Source: Planctomycetota bacterium (GTDB taxonomy: Bacteria; Planctomycetota; UBA8742; UBA2392). From it: a stretch of DNA of 64,000 bases. Shown here one piece after another: positions 7,675 to 16,453 of the stretch. A program made the translations under genes and the position numbers. The stretch lies in NCBI GenBank assembly GCA_019912315.1, contig JAIOJA010000064.1:1-64000 (forward strand), given 5' to 3'. The stretch's first letter is position 1, and every line of letters begins with the position of its first letter. A model generated the notes under the pieces. The model searched no databases, was not told the DNA's origin, and was given only the letters and a program-made list of their open reading frames with translations.

Positions 7675-8147
7675 CCGGTTTTGAGGCGCGCGTAAGCCTC
7701 CGCATAGGGCTCACCGGTCCGGGGATCCGCCAGCCTGCTGGCGATTTGCAGCAACGGCCACAGCACAAACTCGCGCTCGTGCATTCGTGGATGCGGGACC
7801 TGCAGGCCGGGCTCGTCGATGATCTGCGTGCCGTACAGCAGCAGGTCAAGGTCCAGGGTGCGCGGCGCGTTGCGGGGCTGTCCTGCCCGGTCGCGCCCGA
7901 GCTGTTTCTCGATATCAAGCAAAGCTTCCAGCAGCTCGCGCGGGGACAGGTTGGTCTCGATTTGCGCTACGCCATTCAGGAAGGTCCCCGCGCCGTCGGG
8001 TGAATCCACGGGTGCGGTTTCGATCAAACTGCTTTCCCGCAGCAGTTTCGTACGAGGCAGGGCACCGACGCGCTTTAGCGCCTCGCGCAGGTTGACCTCC
8101 CGGTCACCCAGGTTTGACCCCAGGGCTATGTATGCTTCAGCGGGCAT
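7671..8147 (-). CDS. folK: 2-amino-4-hydroxy-6-hydroxymethyldihydropteridine pyrophosphokinase
   Basis: Transfers pyrophosphate from ATP to 6-hydroxymethyl-7,8-dihydropterin in folate synthesis; cytosolic. The 158 aa product has the usual HPPK length and motifs: ALGSNLGDRE at the N terminus, FLNGVAQIET, the metal-binding aspartates in RTLDLDLLLYG (about residues 97-107) and PHPRMHEREFVLWPL. It converges with panD (4 bp overlap of the stop codons) and diverges from the secreted repeat protein at 8376. No folB or folP is next to it. Confidence 0.93.
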   Translation of the reverse strand: MPAEAYIALGSNLGDREVNLREALKRVGALPRTKLLRESSLIETAPVDSPDGAGTFLNGVAQIETNLSPRELLEALLDIEKQLGRDRAGQPRNAPRTLDLDLLLYGTQIIDEPGLQVPHPRMHEREFVLWPLLQIASRLADPRTGEPYAEAYARLKTG

Positions 8148-8375
8148 GGGTCAGGTTTCAGGTTGCAGGGGCAGATTAGCCGAACGAAACAGTGGTGACA
8201 GCTCAGGTCAGGCGGTCAAAAGCTATTGGCGTCGGGCCACTGCATATGCAGTTCCGTGACACCAGAAACCTGTCACCTGATTTCCTTCGCATCCTGCGAC
8301 GCCTTGACGTTTAATGAAAGGGCCGTGGCAGTGAATGCGTGTGGCGGCAGGCATTCCGAATCAAGGTAACCAATC
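8148..8375. promoter_or_regulatory. Divergent region with 14-bp palindrome and heptad repeats
   Basis: This region lies between the divergent folK and the secreted repeat-protein gene. A perfect 14-bp palindrome, ACTGCATATGCAGT, lies at 8239-8252 and could be an operator. CAGGTTTCAGGTTGCAGG-type sequence near 8152-8170 and its inverted partner near 8261-8280 (GAAACCTGTCACCTGA) belong to the 7-bp intergenic repeat family and bracket the palindrome. Confidence 0.45.
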
Positions 8376-10700
8376 ATGCGAGGACCGGCGCCTTCACTGG
8401 TGCTTGTGATCCTTGGGCTATTCATAGCCTGCGCGCCCGCACCGGCGCAGGACAAGGACGCGCCTTCCGAGTTGCAGACGGAGTCGCCGTTCGCCGAGGA
8501 AATCAAGCATCTCGAAACTGCGGCCGACAAAGCCGCGCGCGTGGGCGCGTTCGAAAAGATTCTCGCCAAGGCAACCGACCTGAAACGCGAGCCCGAACCC
8601 CTTATCAGCGTGCTCCAGAACAAAAAGCCGGAGGACGCCTACGCCGACCTGCTGCCCTATATTCGCGACCATGAAGGCGCCCGCCACAAGGCGTTTATCC
8701 AGCCACTGGTGCTGTGCGCCAACGACGCGGGCGATACGGCCAAGGTCGCGGGCGCGGCCGTCCGCGCCTACGGGCTGGGCGCCGTGCCGGTAATCCGGGA
8801 CATGCTTGATGGCGAAACGGCGGCCGAGCGTCTGGGCGCCGCGAACATCGCCGGTGAGCGCGTGGGCGGCACGGGCGGCGTCGCGAAGCTGGCCTCGCAC
8901 CTTGTGAAGGCGCTGGGTCGCAACGAGCCGGACCTTTCCGGCGTGCTGATTCGCAGCCTGAAACGGGTTACGCTGCTCGATTACGACAAGCCCGAGCAAT
9001 GGCAAGAGTGGCTTGGCGGCAAGTCCGAGTTCGACCTCGTGGTGGAAATCGCCGACCGCGAAAACGCCGCGCGCGTCAAAGCCCAGGCCGAAGCCGAGAG
9101 CGCCCAGAAAGAACTGCTGGACGTCACCCTGCAGCGTATGCGCAACGCCGAGCGCAACGACAGCAAGGCGCTGATTGCCTACCTGCGCAACGCGCCGCAG
9201 GTGCCCGTCAGGGCGGAAGCCGCGAAACTGCTGCGCGAGGCGCTGCCCGCCCTCGACGAGACCGTTGCCAAGCCGATCATTGAGGCCCTTGGCGCGTCCC
9301 TGAACAACCGAGATGAAACCGAGCTCGTGCGCAAAGAATGCGCCACCGCGCTGGCGGAATGTCGCAAGCCCGCCCTGGCCTTCCCCTATATTGACTCGGC
9401 CCTTGAGGCCAACGCCATCGGTGCGGACCTGAAACTGGAGCTTGTGAAGGGTTTGAACGCGCCGATCGCGGGGGCGCGGGTCGCGCGCATGTTGAAGGCG
9501 GAAATCGATGTTGTGGAAACTCGCAGCGGCGCCGTGCTGGAGGCGCTGATCGCCCAGGTCCGCAGCGTCGTCGAGATTGAGGACAGCGGCGAAAACAAGC
9601 AGGCCATCCTTGGCGAGTTCAGCCGCCTCTTGGAGCTGGTCGCGAAAAAGATCAGCGGCGAACTCGAGGCCCCCGCACGCAAGCGATACGTAGACCTTGC
9701 CACCAAAACCTGCGACACGCTGGTGCACATCGCGCGACTGCGGCGCGTGGATGTTTCCGCCACTGTGGACGCCCTGACCTCACTGGCGCTGACCGAAAAT
9801 GGCGCAAGCTCTATGGCCATGACCGCCCTGCGCGAAGCCCTGAATGTGCCCAGCGCTCGCGCGGGGGTGTACGGCAAGCTGACCGGCGAGCCCGTCGCAT
9901 CACGCCTTCAGGCCCTGTACCAGAAGCTGGTCAGCGGCGGCGAAGAGGCCATGCTGATCAACCTGCTGGGGCTGTACGAAAACATGGGGGTCGCGCCCGA
10001 GCCCGTCGAGCAATTGCGCAAGCGCCTGATTGACAGGGCCGAGAGCACTGAAGCCGTTCTGCCGGCCAACGCCGACGCGCGCAAAACCATGCGCGACGCC
10101 CTGCGTGGGTTGCTCGCCCGCCTGCTCGACAGCGCCGACGCTCACGCCGCACTGATCCGCGACCTGCTGGCCGCTCGGTACGGCGGCAACGACGCCCTGG
10201 GCTATCTGCTGGTGCTGCCGCCGCCGCGCATCGCGATCCTGCGCTCAGGCACGAATGACTTCGTAAGGGACAAGCCGATCGACGCCGCCTTACTGGTGCT
10301 GAAGCTCGACCCCAGCCTCAATGCCGACGAACGCGCCAACCGCGACTATCAGACTTTCCGTGAGGGGCTCGACCGCCTGGTGCGCACCGCCATCTCCGCC
10401 CGCCTGGCAACGGCCTTGCGCGACGGCTTTGACGATGATTCCCGCAAGGATATCACCGGGCTCGCCGGCGGCCCCCTGCGCGCGCAGTTCGTTCTTTCAG
10501 CCGTTGAGGAGTTGCGCAAGAAACCCGAAACGGGCGACGCGCGCGACACCGTGTCGGAGGTGCTGCTGTCTTCCCTGAAACAGGCGCATCCGGGTAAGTA
10601 CGACACGCTGAGCATGAAGGGACTGAACAAGGAAGAGTTCGTCAAGGCGCTCGACGACCTGAACGTCCGTCTTCGAAACGACGGCTACGCCGTGCCGTAG
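8376..10700 (+). CDS. Secreted alpha-helical (HEAT-like) repeat protein
   Basis: A 774 aa protein with a signal peptide (about residues 1-24, ending near APAPAQ). The rest is almost entirely Ala/Leu/Arg-rich helices arranged in HEAT/armadillo-like pairs, for example around 120-200 and 255-345, with a Gln/Glu-rich coil near 228-255. No catalytic motif is visible. Such proteins in planctomycete-like bacteria are usually exported scaffolds, but no partner can be named. It starts at the ATG at 8376, diverges from folK and stands alone as a transcription unit. Confidence 0.65.
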   Translation: MRGPAPSLVLVILGLFIACAPAPAQDKDAPSELQTESPFAEEIKHLETAADKAARVGAFEKILAKATDLKREPEPLISVLQNKKPEDAYADLLPYIRDHEGARHKAFIQPLVLCANDAGDTAKVAGAAVRAYGLGAVPVIRDMLDGETAAERLGAANIAGERVGGTGGVAKLASHLVKALGRNEPDLSGVLIRSLKRVTLLDYDKPEQWQEWLGGKSEFDLVVEIADRENAARVKAQAEAESAQKELLDVTLQRMRNAERNDSKALIAYLRNAPQVPVRAEAAKLLREALPALDETVAKPIIEALGASLNNRDETELVRKECATALAECRKPALAFPYIDSALEANAIGADLKLELVKGLNAPIAGARVARMLKAEIDVVETRSGAVLEALIAQVRSVVEIEDSGENKQAILGEFSRLLELVAKKISGELEAPARKRYVDLATKTCDTLVHIARLRRVDVSATVDALTSLALTENGASSMAMTALREALNVPSARAGVYGKLTGEPVASRLQALYQKLVSGGEEAMLINLLGLYENMGVAPEPVEQLRKRLIDRAESTEAVLPANADARKTMRDALRGLLARLLDSADAHAALIRDLLAARYGGNDALGYLLVLPPPRIAILRSGTNDFVRDKPIDAALLVLKLDPSLNADERANRDYQTFREGLDRLVRTAISARLATALRDGFDDDSRKDITGLAGGPLRAQFVLSAVEELRKKPETGDARDTVSEVLLSSLKQAHPGKYDTLSMKGLNKEEFVKALDDLNVRLRNDGYAVP

Positions 10701-10836
10701 GGTGCGGCCCCTCAAGATTGCGAATGTCACCTCGAGAGCGACCGTCCAGCTTTTGGAGGGTTGTTTCCGCTCTCGCTTGCAACCGCCGACCAAGTACTAC
10801 CTTTTACTAATACATGTACATTTAGTAGTTTGCCTC

Positions 10837-11478
10837 GTGGCGTGGCATGATGAGCGCGTCCACAAGATGTGCGACTTCGCGAACGAGAAGATCCCGCACA
10901 AGAAATTCCTGCATCCGATTGTGAGGGCCATCATCCTGCACTTCTGGCTGGCCTACGATCACCCGTTCACGGACGGCAACGGGCGCGTCGCCAGAGCGCT
11001 GTTCTACTGGAGCATGAGCCGCGCCGGGCATTGGCTGAGCGAGTACGTGTCCATCTCCTCTGTCATCTACAGGGGGCCCTCAAGGTACGGCAGGGCGTTC
11101 CTCTACACAGAGACGGACGACAACGACCTCACCTACTTCATTCTTTACCACTTGCACGTACTGGATCAGGCGACGAAGAAGCTGCACGCATACATCCAAA
11201 GAAAGTCCGCGCGCGTCCAGGAGCTGACGGAGCGACTTCACGGCCTGGAAGGGCTGAACCACAGGCAGAGAGAGCTCATCGTCCATGCGCTCAGGCATCC
11301 TCAACAGGAGTACACCATCGAGTCCCACAGGACCAGCCACAACGTTGTGTACCAAACCGCCCGGCGTGACCTGCTTGACCTGTACGAGCACGGCTACCTG
11401 AGGAAACTCAAACGAAGCAAGGAGTTCATCTTCAAGCCCGACCCCATGCTTGAGCAGAAGCTGGCAGGCAGGAGATAG
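10837..11478 (+). pseudogene. Fic-family protein, N-terminally truncated
   Basis: The frame carries the Fic AMP-transferase core motif HPFTDGNGRVAR (consensus HxFx[D/E]GNGRxxR), including the catalytic His, then LFYWSMSRAGHWL and a C-terminal winged-helix-like segment near 11260-11470. Complete Fic proteins of this class are about 350-400 aa. Here only about 210 aa of Fic-like sequence exist, and the 5' part up to about 10836 bears no resemblance and has no ribosome binding site. The start is therefore undetermined (GTG 10837 or ATG 10867 are possible). An AT-rich patch (10795-10830) marks the junction. The usual inhibitory helix is not seen. Probably a decayed gene. Confidence 0.65.
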
Positions 11479-11593
11479 ACCCGCCCGGAAAACCCGTTTC
11501 GTCAACCAGCCGAATCCTGCCAAAACCACCCGCTGATACTGGCGTTCAACGCGTGTGTTGGTATCTATCGTGCGGCCTTTTGAATGGACAGCT

Positions 11594-13405
11594 GTGCAGG
11601 AATTTCCGCTTAGCCACATCCGCAACTTCTGCATCATCGCGCACATCGACCACGGCAAGTCGACGCTGGCGGATCGCCTGCTGTCCATGTCCCATGCCAT
11701 CGACAAGCGCAAACTCGTGGAACAGACCATGGACTCCATGGATCTCGAGCGCGAGCGCGGCATCACCATCAAGGCCAAGGCAATCGCGCTGCCGATGACC
11801 ATCGATGGTGAGCAATACCTGTTCAACCTGATCGACACGCCGGGGCACGTCGACTTTGGCTATGAAGTCAGCCGCGCCATGAACGCCTGCGAAGGCGCTC
11901 TGCTGCTCGTTGACGCGACCCAGGGGATACAGGCCCAGACTGTCGCCAACATGTACCTCGCCATCGGCGCGGACCTTGAGGTCATACCCGTCGCGAACAA
12001 GGTCGACATGGTCGCCGCAGACTTTGAGCGCACCTGCTACGAACTCGAGGCCGCCTTTGGAACACCGCCGGATACCGTCATTCAGGTCAGCGGCAAGTCC
12101 GGCTTCGGCGTGGACGTGCTGGCCCGTAAAATCATTGAGCTTGTCCCGCCCCCCGTCGGCGATTTCGACGCGCCCCTTCGCGCGCTGATATTCGACGCGG
12201 TCTACGACGACTACCGCGGCGTGGTCATCTACGTGCGCGTGCGCGAAGGCAGACTCAAGGCCGGCGACAAGATTTTCATGATCGGCACGCGCAGCGAATA
12301 CGAAGTGCTTGAGGTCGGCGTCGTGCGCATGGGAATGCAGAAACAACCGGAGCTCAACACGGGCGCCGTCGGCTACATCATCTGCGGCATCAAGACGATG
12401 CAGGACGTCGGCGTTGGCGACACACTGACGCTTGCGAAACACAAGGACGACATCGAGCCGCTGCCGGGCTACAAGAAGCCACAGCCAATGGTGTACGCCG
12501 GAGTGTATCCGACCAACGCCGCCGAGTTCGATGCCCTGCGCAAGGGCCTGCAGAAGATCACGCTGTCGGACAGCAGCATCACCTACGTGCCGGAGCAAAG
12601 CGACGCCCTGGGCAGCGGCTTCCGTTGCGGCTTTCTAGGCTTGCTGCACATGGAAATTTTTCAGGAACGCGTGGAGCGCGAGCTGGGGCTTGACCTGGTG
12701 CAGAGCGCACCCAACGTCAGCTATGAGATCGTGAAACAGGACGGCGCGCGGGTGGTCATTTCCAAGGCCGGCGACCTGCCGGACCCGACCCAGTACAAAG
12801 AAATTCTCGAGCCCATGGTCAGGCTCAGCGTGATCACACCGACCGAGTTCATCGGTAACGTGATGTCACTTTCCCTGGAGCGTCGGGCGCTGTTCAACAA
12901 CCAGGAGCATCTGGGCAAGGACCGCGTGATGCTGACGTTCAGGATGCCCCTGGCGGAAGTGATTTTCGATTACTTCGACAAGCTGAAGTCCGGCACACGC
13001 GGCTACGCGACCATGGACTATGAGCCCGCGGGCTTCGAGCCTGCGGACCTGGTGAAGGTGCGCATCATGATTGCCGGCGAAGAGGTGGATGCGCTGGCCA
13101 TGATCGTGCACCGGCAATTCGCCGAGCAGCGCGGCCGCAACCTGCTGAAAAAGCTGAAGGAAGAAATCCCGAAGCACTTGTTCGTGGTCAACCTGCAAGC
13201 GGCGATCGGCGGCAAGGTAATCGCGTCTGAAAAGATCGGCAGCATGGGCAAGAACGTGCTGGCCAAGTGCTACGGCGGCGATATTTCGCGCAAGCGCAAG
13301 TTGCTCGAGAAGCAGAAGAAGGGCAAGAAGCGCATGAAGATGATCGGCGGTGTGGAAGTGCCTCAGGGCGCCTTCCTGAGCGTACTGAAAGTCGACAACA
13401 GCTGA
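11594..13405 (+). CDS. lepA: Translation elongation factor 4 (LepA GTPase)
   Basis: Ribosome-bound GTPase related to EF-G, implicated in back-translocation or initiation/assembly. From the GTG at 11594 it is 603 aa, the normal LepA size; the frame opens earlier (GTG 11555) but the extra residues have no counterpart. Motifs: G1 AHIDHGKST at about 17-25, the switch region RERGITIKAKA, G3 DTPGHVD, G4 NKVD. The LepA-specific C terminus is present: FRCGFLGLLHMEIFQERVERE, GGDISRKRKLLEKQKKGKKR (a basic tail), and an end at VPQGAFLSVLKVD. It is isolated; the usual partner lepB is not adjacent. Confidence 0.96.
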   Translation: MQEFPLSHIRNFCIIAHIDHGKSTLADRLLSMSHAIDKRKLVEQTMDSMDLERERGITIKAKAIALPMTIDGEQYLFNLIDTPGHVDFGYEVSRAMNACEGALLLVDATQGIQAQTVANMYLAIGADLEVIPVANKVDMVAADFERTCYELEAAFGTPPDTVIQVSGKSGFGVDVLARKIIELVPPPVGDFDAPLRALIFDAVYDDYRGVVIYVRVREGRLKAGDKIFMIGTRSEYEVLEVGVVRMGMQKQPELNTGAVGYIICGIKTMQDVGVGDTLTLAKHKDDIEPLPGYKKPQPMVYAGVYPTNAAEFDALRKGLQKITLSDSSITYVPEQSDALGSGFRCGFLGLLHMEIFQERVERELGLDLVQSAPNVSYEIVKQDGARVVISKAGDLPDPTQYKEILEPMVRLSVITPTEFIGNVMSLSLERRALFNNQEHLGKDRVMLTFRMPLAEVIFDYFDKLKSGTRGYATMDYEPAGFEPADLVKVRIMIAGEEVDALAMIVHRQFAEQRGRNLLKKLKEEIPKHLFVVNLQAAIGGKVIASEKIGSMGKNVLAKCYGGDISRKRKLLEKQKKGKKRMKMIGGVEVPQGAFLSVLKVDNS

Positions 13406-13408
13406 CAT

Positions 13409-13460
13409 CAGGTCGCGGGTTTCAGAGCTCTACCGCCTGCAACCTGTCACCTGAAACCTG
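13409..13460. repeat. Intergenic inverted repeat of the CCTGAAA heptad type
   Basis: Just after the lepA stop, CAGGTCGCGGGTTTCAG (13409-13425) can pair with ACCTGTCACCTGAAACCTG (13442-13460). It may act as a factor-independent or pause hairpin for lepA, although no T-run follows the second arm directly. Confidence 0.5.
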
Positions 13461-13726
13461 TTTCGTTTGCGCTGAGTGTCACACGAGAAAACCCGCTATT
13501 TCAAGGGGGTTTGGCGGGCATTCAGGTTCCGCCTCGAAAATCGTACCAACTTAAATCTAGGGGGTTTATTCGCCCCGAGTGCATGTGTATACACCGGTCT
13601 CCGCGGGAGCCGTTTTTGCGTGAATTTCACGTGAGAACGAGGCGGAATTTGACACCGGAACACGGCGCAACTCAGCGCGCGAGGCCCAATAGAGCCTCGC
13701 CGCGGCCGGTTCCACAGGAGAGTACA
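13461..13726 (+). promoter_or_regulatory. Leader region of the respiratory operon
   Basis: About 265 bp before the first gene of the eight-gene respiratory operon. A perfect 7-bp stem (GCGAGGC / GCCTCGC, 13679-13700, 8-nt loop) lies about 15 nt before the ribosome binding site AGGAG (13716-13720), a position suited to translational or attenuation control. I could not assign promoter boxes with confidence. Confidence 0.4.
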
Positions 13727-14941
13727 GTGCGGGTGCGCTCGCTTCGTTGGCTGGCTGGTTTCGGAATTGCCGCAATCGCGTTCGGCGTGATCGGCTATTC
13801 CGTGGCGGATGCACAGTCCGTCGAAAAACTCCCCGACGCGGAAGTTCACAGCAGCGCCGAAGAGTCCAAACCGCCCGGTTGGGACGGCACCGGCACCCAC
13901 CCGGGCCAGGCCGACTTTGACCAGTACTGCCGCCTGTGCCATTCCATGGGCATGGCCATGAAGACCGGACCCGGGCTTGGGGGACTGGCCAAGCGCATTG
14001 AGCAGGGCGCGGCACACGAGGGCAAGTCCGTCGCGGCGCGCCTCCTGGAGTTCATCAAGAACACCGACGCGGGCAACCCCGACAAGACGACGGACCCCTA
14101 CTTCAAGGAAGTCCAGGCGACTGTTGCCGGGCCGGGCATCCAGATGAGCCTGCGTGGCGGACTGCCGGAATCCGCCGATGACCGGCGCATCCTGAACATC
14201 ATCGATTACATCCTGCGCTTCCGGGACATTGAGTTCGATCAGAAGCAATACCTGCGCGAAGTGGCGCAGGGGCGGTCCCTGGTGGCGGGCGAAACGCCGC
14301 TTGAGTGGGGCGCGCCGGCTTGCGCGGGATGCCACAGTGTCGGGCCGGACGCGGGAATGCTTGGCGCGGGCGTGGGTCCGAACATCGGGCATACGTACGT
14401 GCTGATGCTTCAGCGCGGCAAGGATGAGAAGAACAACTACACCGACGGGCTGAAGGACATCCTGTTTGGCGAAAATGCCCCCAAGGCCCACCACTACTAC
14501 GCGGACGTGGAGGGCGGACGCCCCCTGACGGACGCCGAGCTTAAGGTCGTAGCCACGTACTTCGAGCAGGCCGCGCGCGACACAGGCACGGAGCGCGACT
14601 CGAACTACCTGCCGATCTTCGCCCTGCTGTTCGCGGCCATCAGCATCATTCTGCTTGAGCCCGGGATCGTGAACGTCCTGTTCGCGAAGCGCCATCGCGA
14701 GTACATCGATGGCCCCTATAAGGAAGAAGACCACCACGAAGAACCCAAGGCGCCCACAGTCAATGAACAGACCGGTGCGGCTCAAGAGCCGGAAAAGACA
14801 CCGGAAGTAACAGAGCAAGCGACCGGCGCGGTTGCGGAAACCGTTGCGGAAACGAAAGAAGAACCCAAGCCGGAAACCGACACGAGCGCGGACAAAGGCG
14901 ACAAAGACGGCAAAGAAGAGGACAAGAAGGAAGACAGCTAA
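13727..14941 (+). CDS. Membrane-anchored diheme c-type cytochrome
   Basis: From the GTG at 13727 (AGGAG 6 bp upstream) this is a 404 aa exported cytochrome. It has a signal sequence (about residues 4-27), two heme c sites CRLCH (about 72) and CAGCH (about 201) in separate domains, and a C-terminal membrane helix (about 292-318). A long Glu/Lys/Thr-rich cytoplasmic-type tail of some 75 residues follows. The frame is open for 72 codons upstream, but that part lacks any signal peptide character. As the first gene of the operon and 3 bp before the NarI-like gene, it probably takes electrons from that b-type cytochrome or passes them to ActA. I do not know a named family for the whole protein. Confidence 0.8.
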   Translation: MRVRSLRWLAGFGIAAIAFGVIGYSVADAQSVEKLPDAEVHSSAEESKPPGWDGTGTHPGQADFDQYCRLCHSMGMAMKTGPGLGGLAKRIEQGAAHEGKSVAARLLEFIKNTDAGNPDKTTDPYFKEVQATVAGPGIQMSLRGGLPESADDRRILNIIDYILRFRDIEFDQKQYLREVAQGRSLVAGETPLEWGAPACAGCHSVGPDAGMLGAGVGPNIGHTYVLMLQRGKDEKNNYTDGLKDILFGENAPKAHHYYADVEGGRPLTDAELKVVATYFEQAARDTGTERDSNYLPIFALLFAAISIILLEPGIVNVLFAKRHREYIDGPYKEEDHHEEPKAPTVNEQTGAAQEPEKTPEVTEQATGAVAETVAETKEEPKPETDTSADKGDKDGKEEDKKEDS

Positions 14942-14944
14942 GCA

Positions 14945-15781
14945 ATGGCAGGCGAGTTCCGGTTTATTCCGCAGGAAACCCTCGACGACATCACGAACCT
15001 GGTGAACCCGGTTCTTGATTTCATTGTGCCCATTGTTCCCTATCTGGCCGTACTGGCGTTCCTGCCGGGCTTCCTGCGCGCCATGATGCAGTACCAGATC
15101 CAGGCCAAAAAGGGCCCGTTCCTTGACGCCGCCACGGACAAAAAGTTGCGCAGCGTACCGCTTTCGGTCGGCGTGTGGGGACTGGTCTTCATGCACCTGC
15201 TGATCGTCGCCACCCCGGCGGCCGGGCACGCGATGTTTGTCGCGGGCGGCGGGCGGGCCGTGCTCGAAGTGATGACGATGGGTTTCGGGTTCTTCACCCT
15301 GTTGGGGCTGTTGAACGTGATGCTGCGCTACGGGCTGGACGTCAACCTGCGCCGCAAGCTCGGTGTGCTGGGGCTGCTTGACATGGCGATTGTCACGACT
15401 GTAATCCTGCCCAGCCTCGGTGTCGGGCTGTACGCATGGTCGACCGTGCGCTGGGGATCAGCCTGGACGCAGACCGTGGGCTGGCAGGTGTTTGCCGATG
15501 CCTGGACGTTCAACTGGTCGAACATGGGCTATCTGGCGGAGCTGCCGGTCTTCCTGAAACTGCACCTGATTGCGGGGCCCCTGGCGGCGGCGCACCTGTT
15601 TTACAGTCGCCTGTTGACACACCTCATCATGCCGCGCCCGAGCCTGTGGAATTTCGGCCCGGTCAAGGACCCGGACACCGGGCACACCGAAGAGGAGTGG
15701 TCGGCGGGGCAGGCTGCGGCGCTGATGTACGGCATCTCCGCTGAGAAGTCGAATCGCGAGCGGGAGGAAGCGATCAAGTGA
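14945..15781 (+). CDS. NarI-like membrane cytochrome b (quinol-oxidising type)
   Basis: A 278 aa protein with about five membrane helices. It resembles the gamma subunit of respiratory nitrate reductase, which carries two b hemes and oxidises quinol. A helix with two histidines (H84 and H95, in FMHLL and AAGHAMF) and a later helix with H207, H217 and H226 (FLKLHLIAG, AAAHLF, LLTHLI) reproduce the spacing of the four NarI heme ligands closely. There is no nitrate reductase catalytic subunit nearby. Instead it lies between a diheme cytochrome c and actA, overlapping actA by 4 bp. I infer a quinol-to-cytochrome c role or an accessory function for the complex. Confidence 0.75.
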   Translation: MAGEFRFIPQETLDDITNLVNPVLDFIVPIVPYLAVLAFLPGFLRAMMQYQIQAKKGPFLDAATDKKLRSVPLSVGVWGLVFMHLLIVATPAAGHAMFVAGGGRAVLEVMTMGFGFFTLLGLLNVMLRYGLDVNLRRKLGVLGLLDMAIVTTVILPSLGVGLYAWSTVRWGSAWTQTVGWQVFADAWTFNWSNMGYLAELPVFLKLHLIAGPLAAAHLFYSRLLTHLIMPRPSLWNFGPVKDPDTGHTEEEWSAGQAAALMYGISAEKSNREREEAIK

Positions 15782-16410
15782 ACGCCAAGCTCGCCATCCT
15801 GTTCTTCCTGCTAACCATCGGCTTCGCGATGCCGATTCTGCTTGGCGTGCGAAGCGTGCCCGACATCCAGCTTCCGAACCTGCACACGGACTACCAGCCC
15901 GAGCAGCCAATCGCCTACAGCCACCGTCTTCACGCCGGCGTGCTGGACATCGACTGTCAGTACTGCCACACAGGCGCGGACAAGGGGCGTCACGCGACGC
16001 TGCCGAACGTGCAGACCTGCATGAACTGTCACGCGACCGCGAAAGGGCGCACCGACTCGGCCAAGGCGGAGATCGGCAAGCTGCAACTCGCCATGCAGGA
16101 CAAGAACCAGGACGGGCAGCCGGACGGCGTTAGCTGGAAGCGCGTACACAACAACGCTGACTTCGTGTACTTCAACCACCAGACGCACGTTCGTATCGCG
16201 AAGTTCATTGACGACAGCGGCAACATCGTTGACGGCATTGACTGCGTTCAGTGCCACGGGGACATGACAACGGCCGGCGTTGCCAAACAGCAGGAACAGT
16301 TGACCATGGGCTTCTGCATCAATTGCCACCGGACGCAGAACGACAGGCACGTGACGGCGAACCTGCCTGCCCTGGCACCGGTGAATTCATGCGATGCTTG
16401 CCACAGGTAG
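15778..16410 (+). CDS. actA: Alternative complex III subunit ActA, pentaheme cytochrome c
   Basis: Periplasmic-facing electron outlet of the quinol:cytochrome c oxidoreductase known as alternative complex III. The 210 aa product starts at a GTG that overlaps the previous stop (GTGA). It has an N-terminal membrane helix/signal anchor (about residues 4-23) and five heme c sites: CQYCH, CMNCH, CVQCH, CINCH and CDACH. The count and length match ActA. It is followed by actB after 43 bp. Confidence 0.9.
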   Translation: MNAKLAILFFLLTIGFAMPILLGVRSVPDIQLPNLHTDYQPEQPIAYSHRLHAGVLDIDCQYCHTGADKGRHATLPNVQTCMNCHATAKGRTDSAKAEIGKLQLAMQDKNQDGQPDGVSWKRVHNNADFVYFNHQTHVRIAKFIDDSGNIVDGIDCVQCHGDMTTAGVAKQQEQLTMGFCINCHRTQNDRHVTANLPALAPVNSCDACHR

Positions 16411-16453
16411 GGTTTGGGATTAGGGCACGGGGAACTGAAACCCCGGCCACTGA

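Noticed and set aside
14945-15781. Respiratory nitrate reductase gamma subunit as part of a nitrate reductase
   Set aside because: The histidine pattern is NarI-like, but no NarG, NarH or NarJ is present and the gene sits in an alternative complex III operon.
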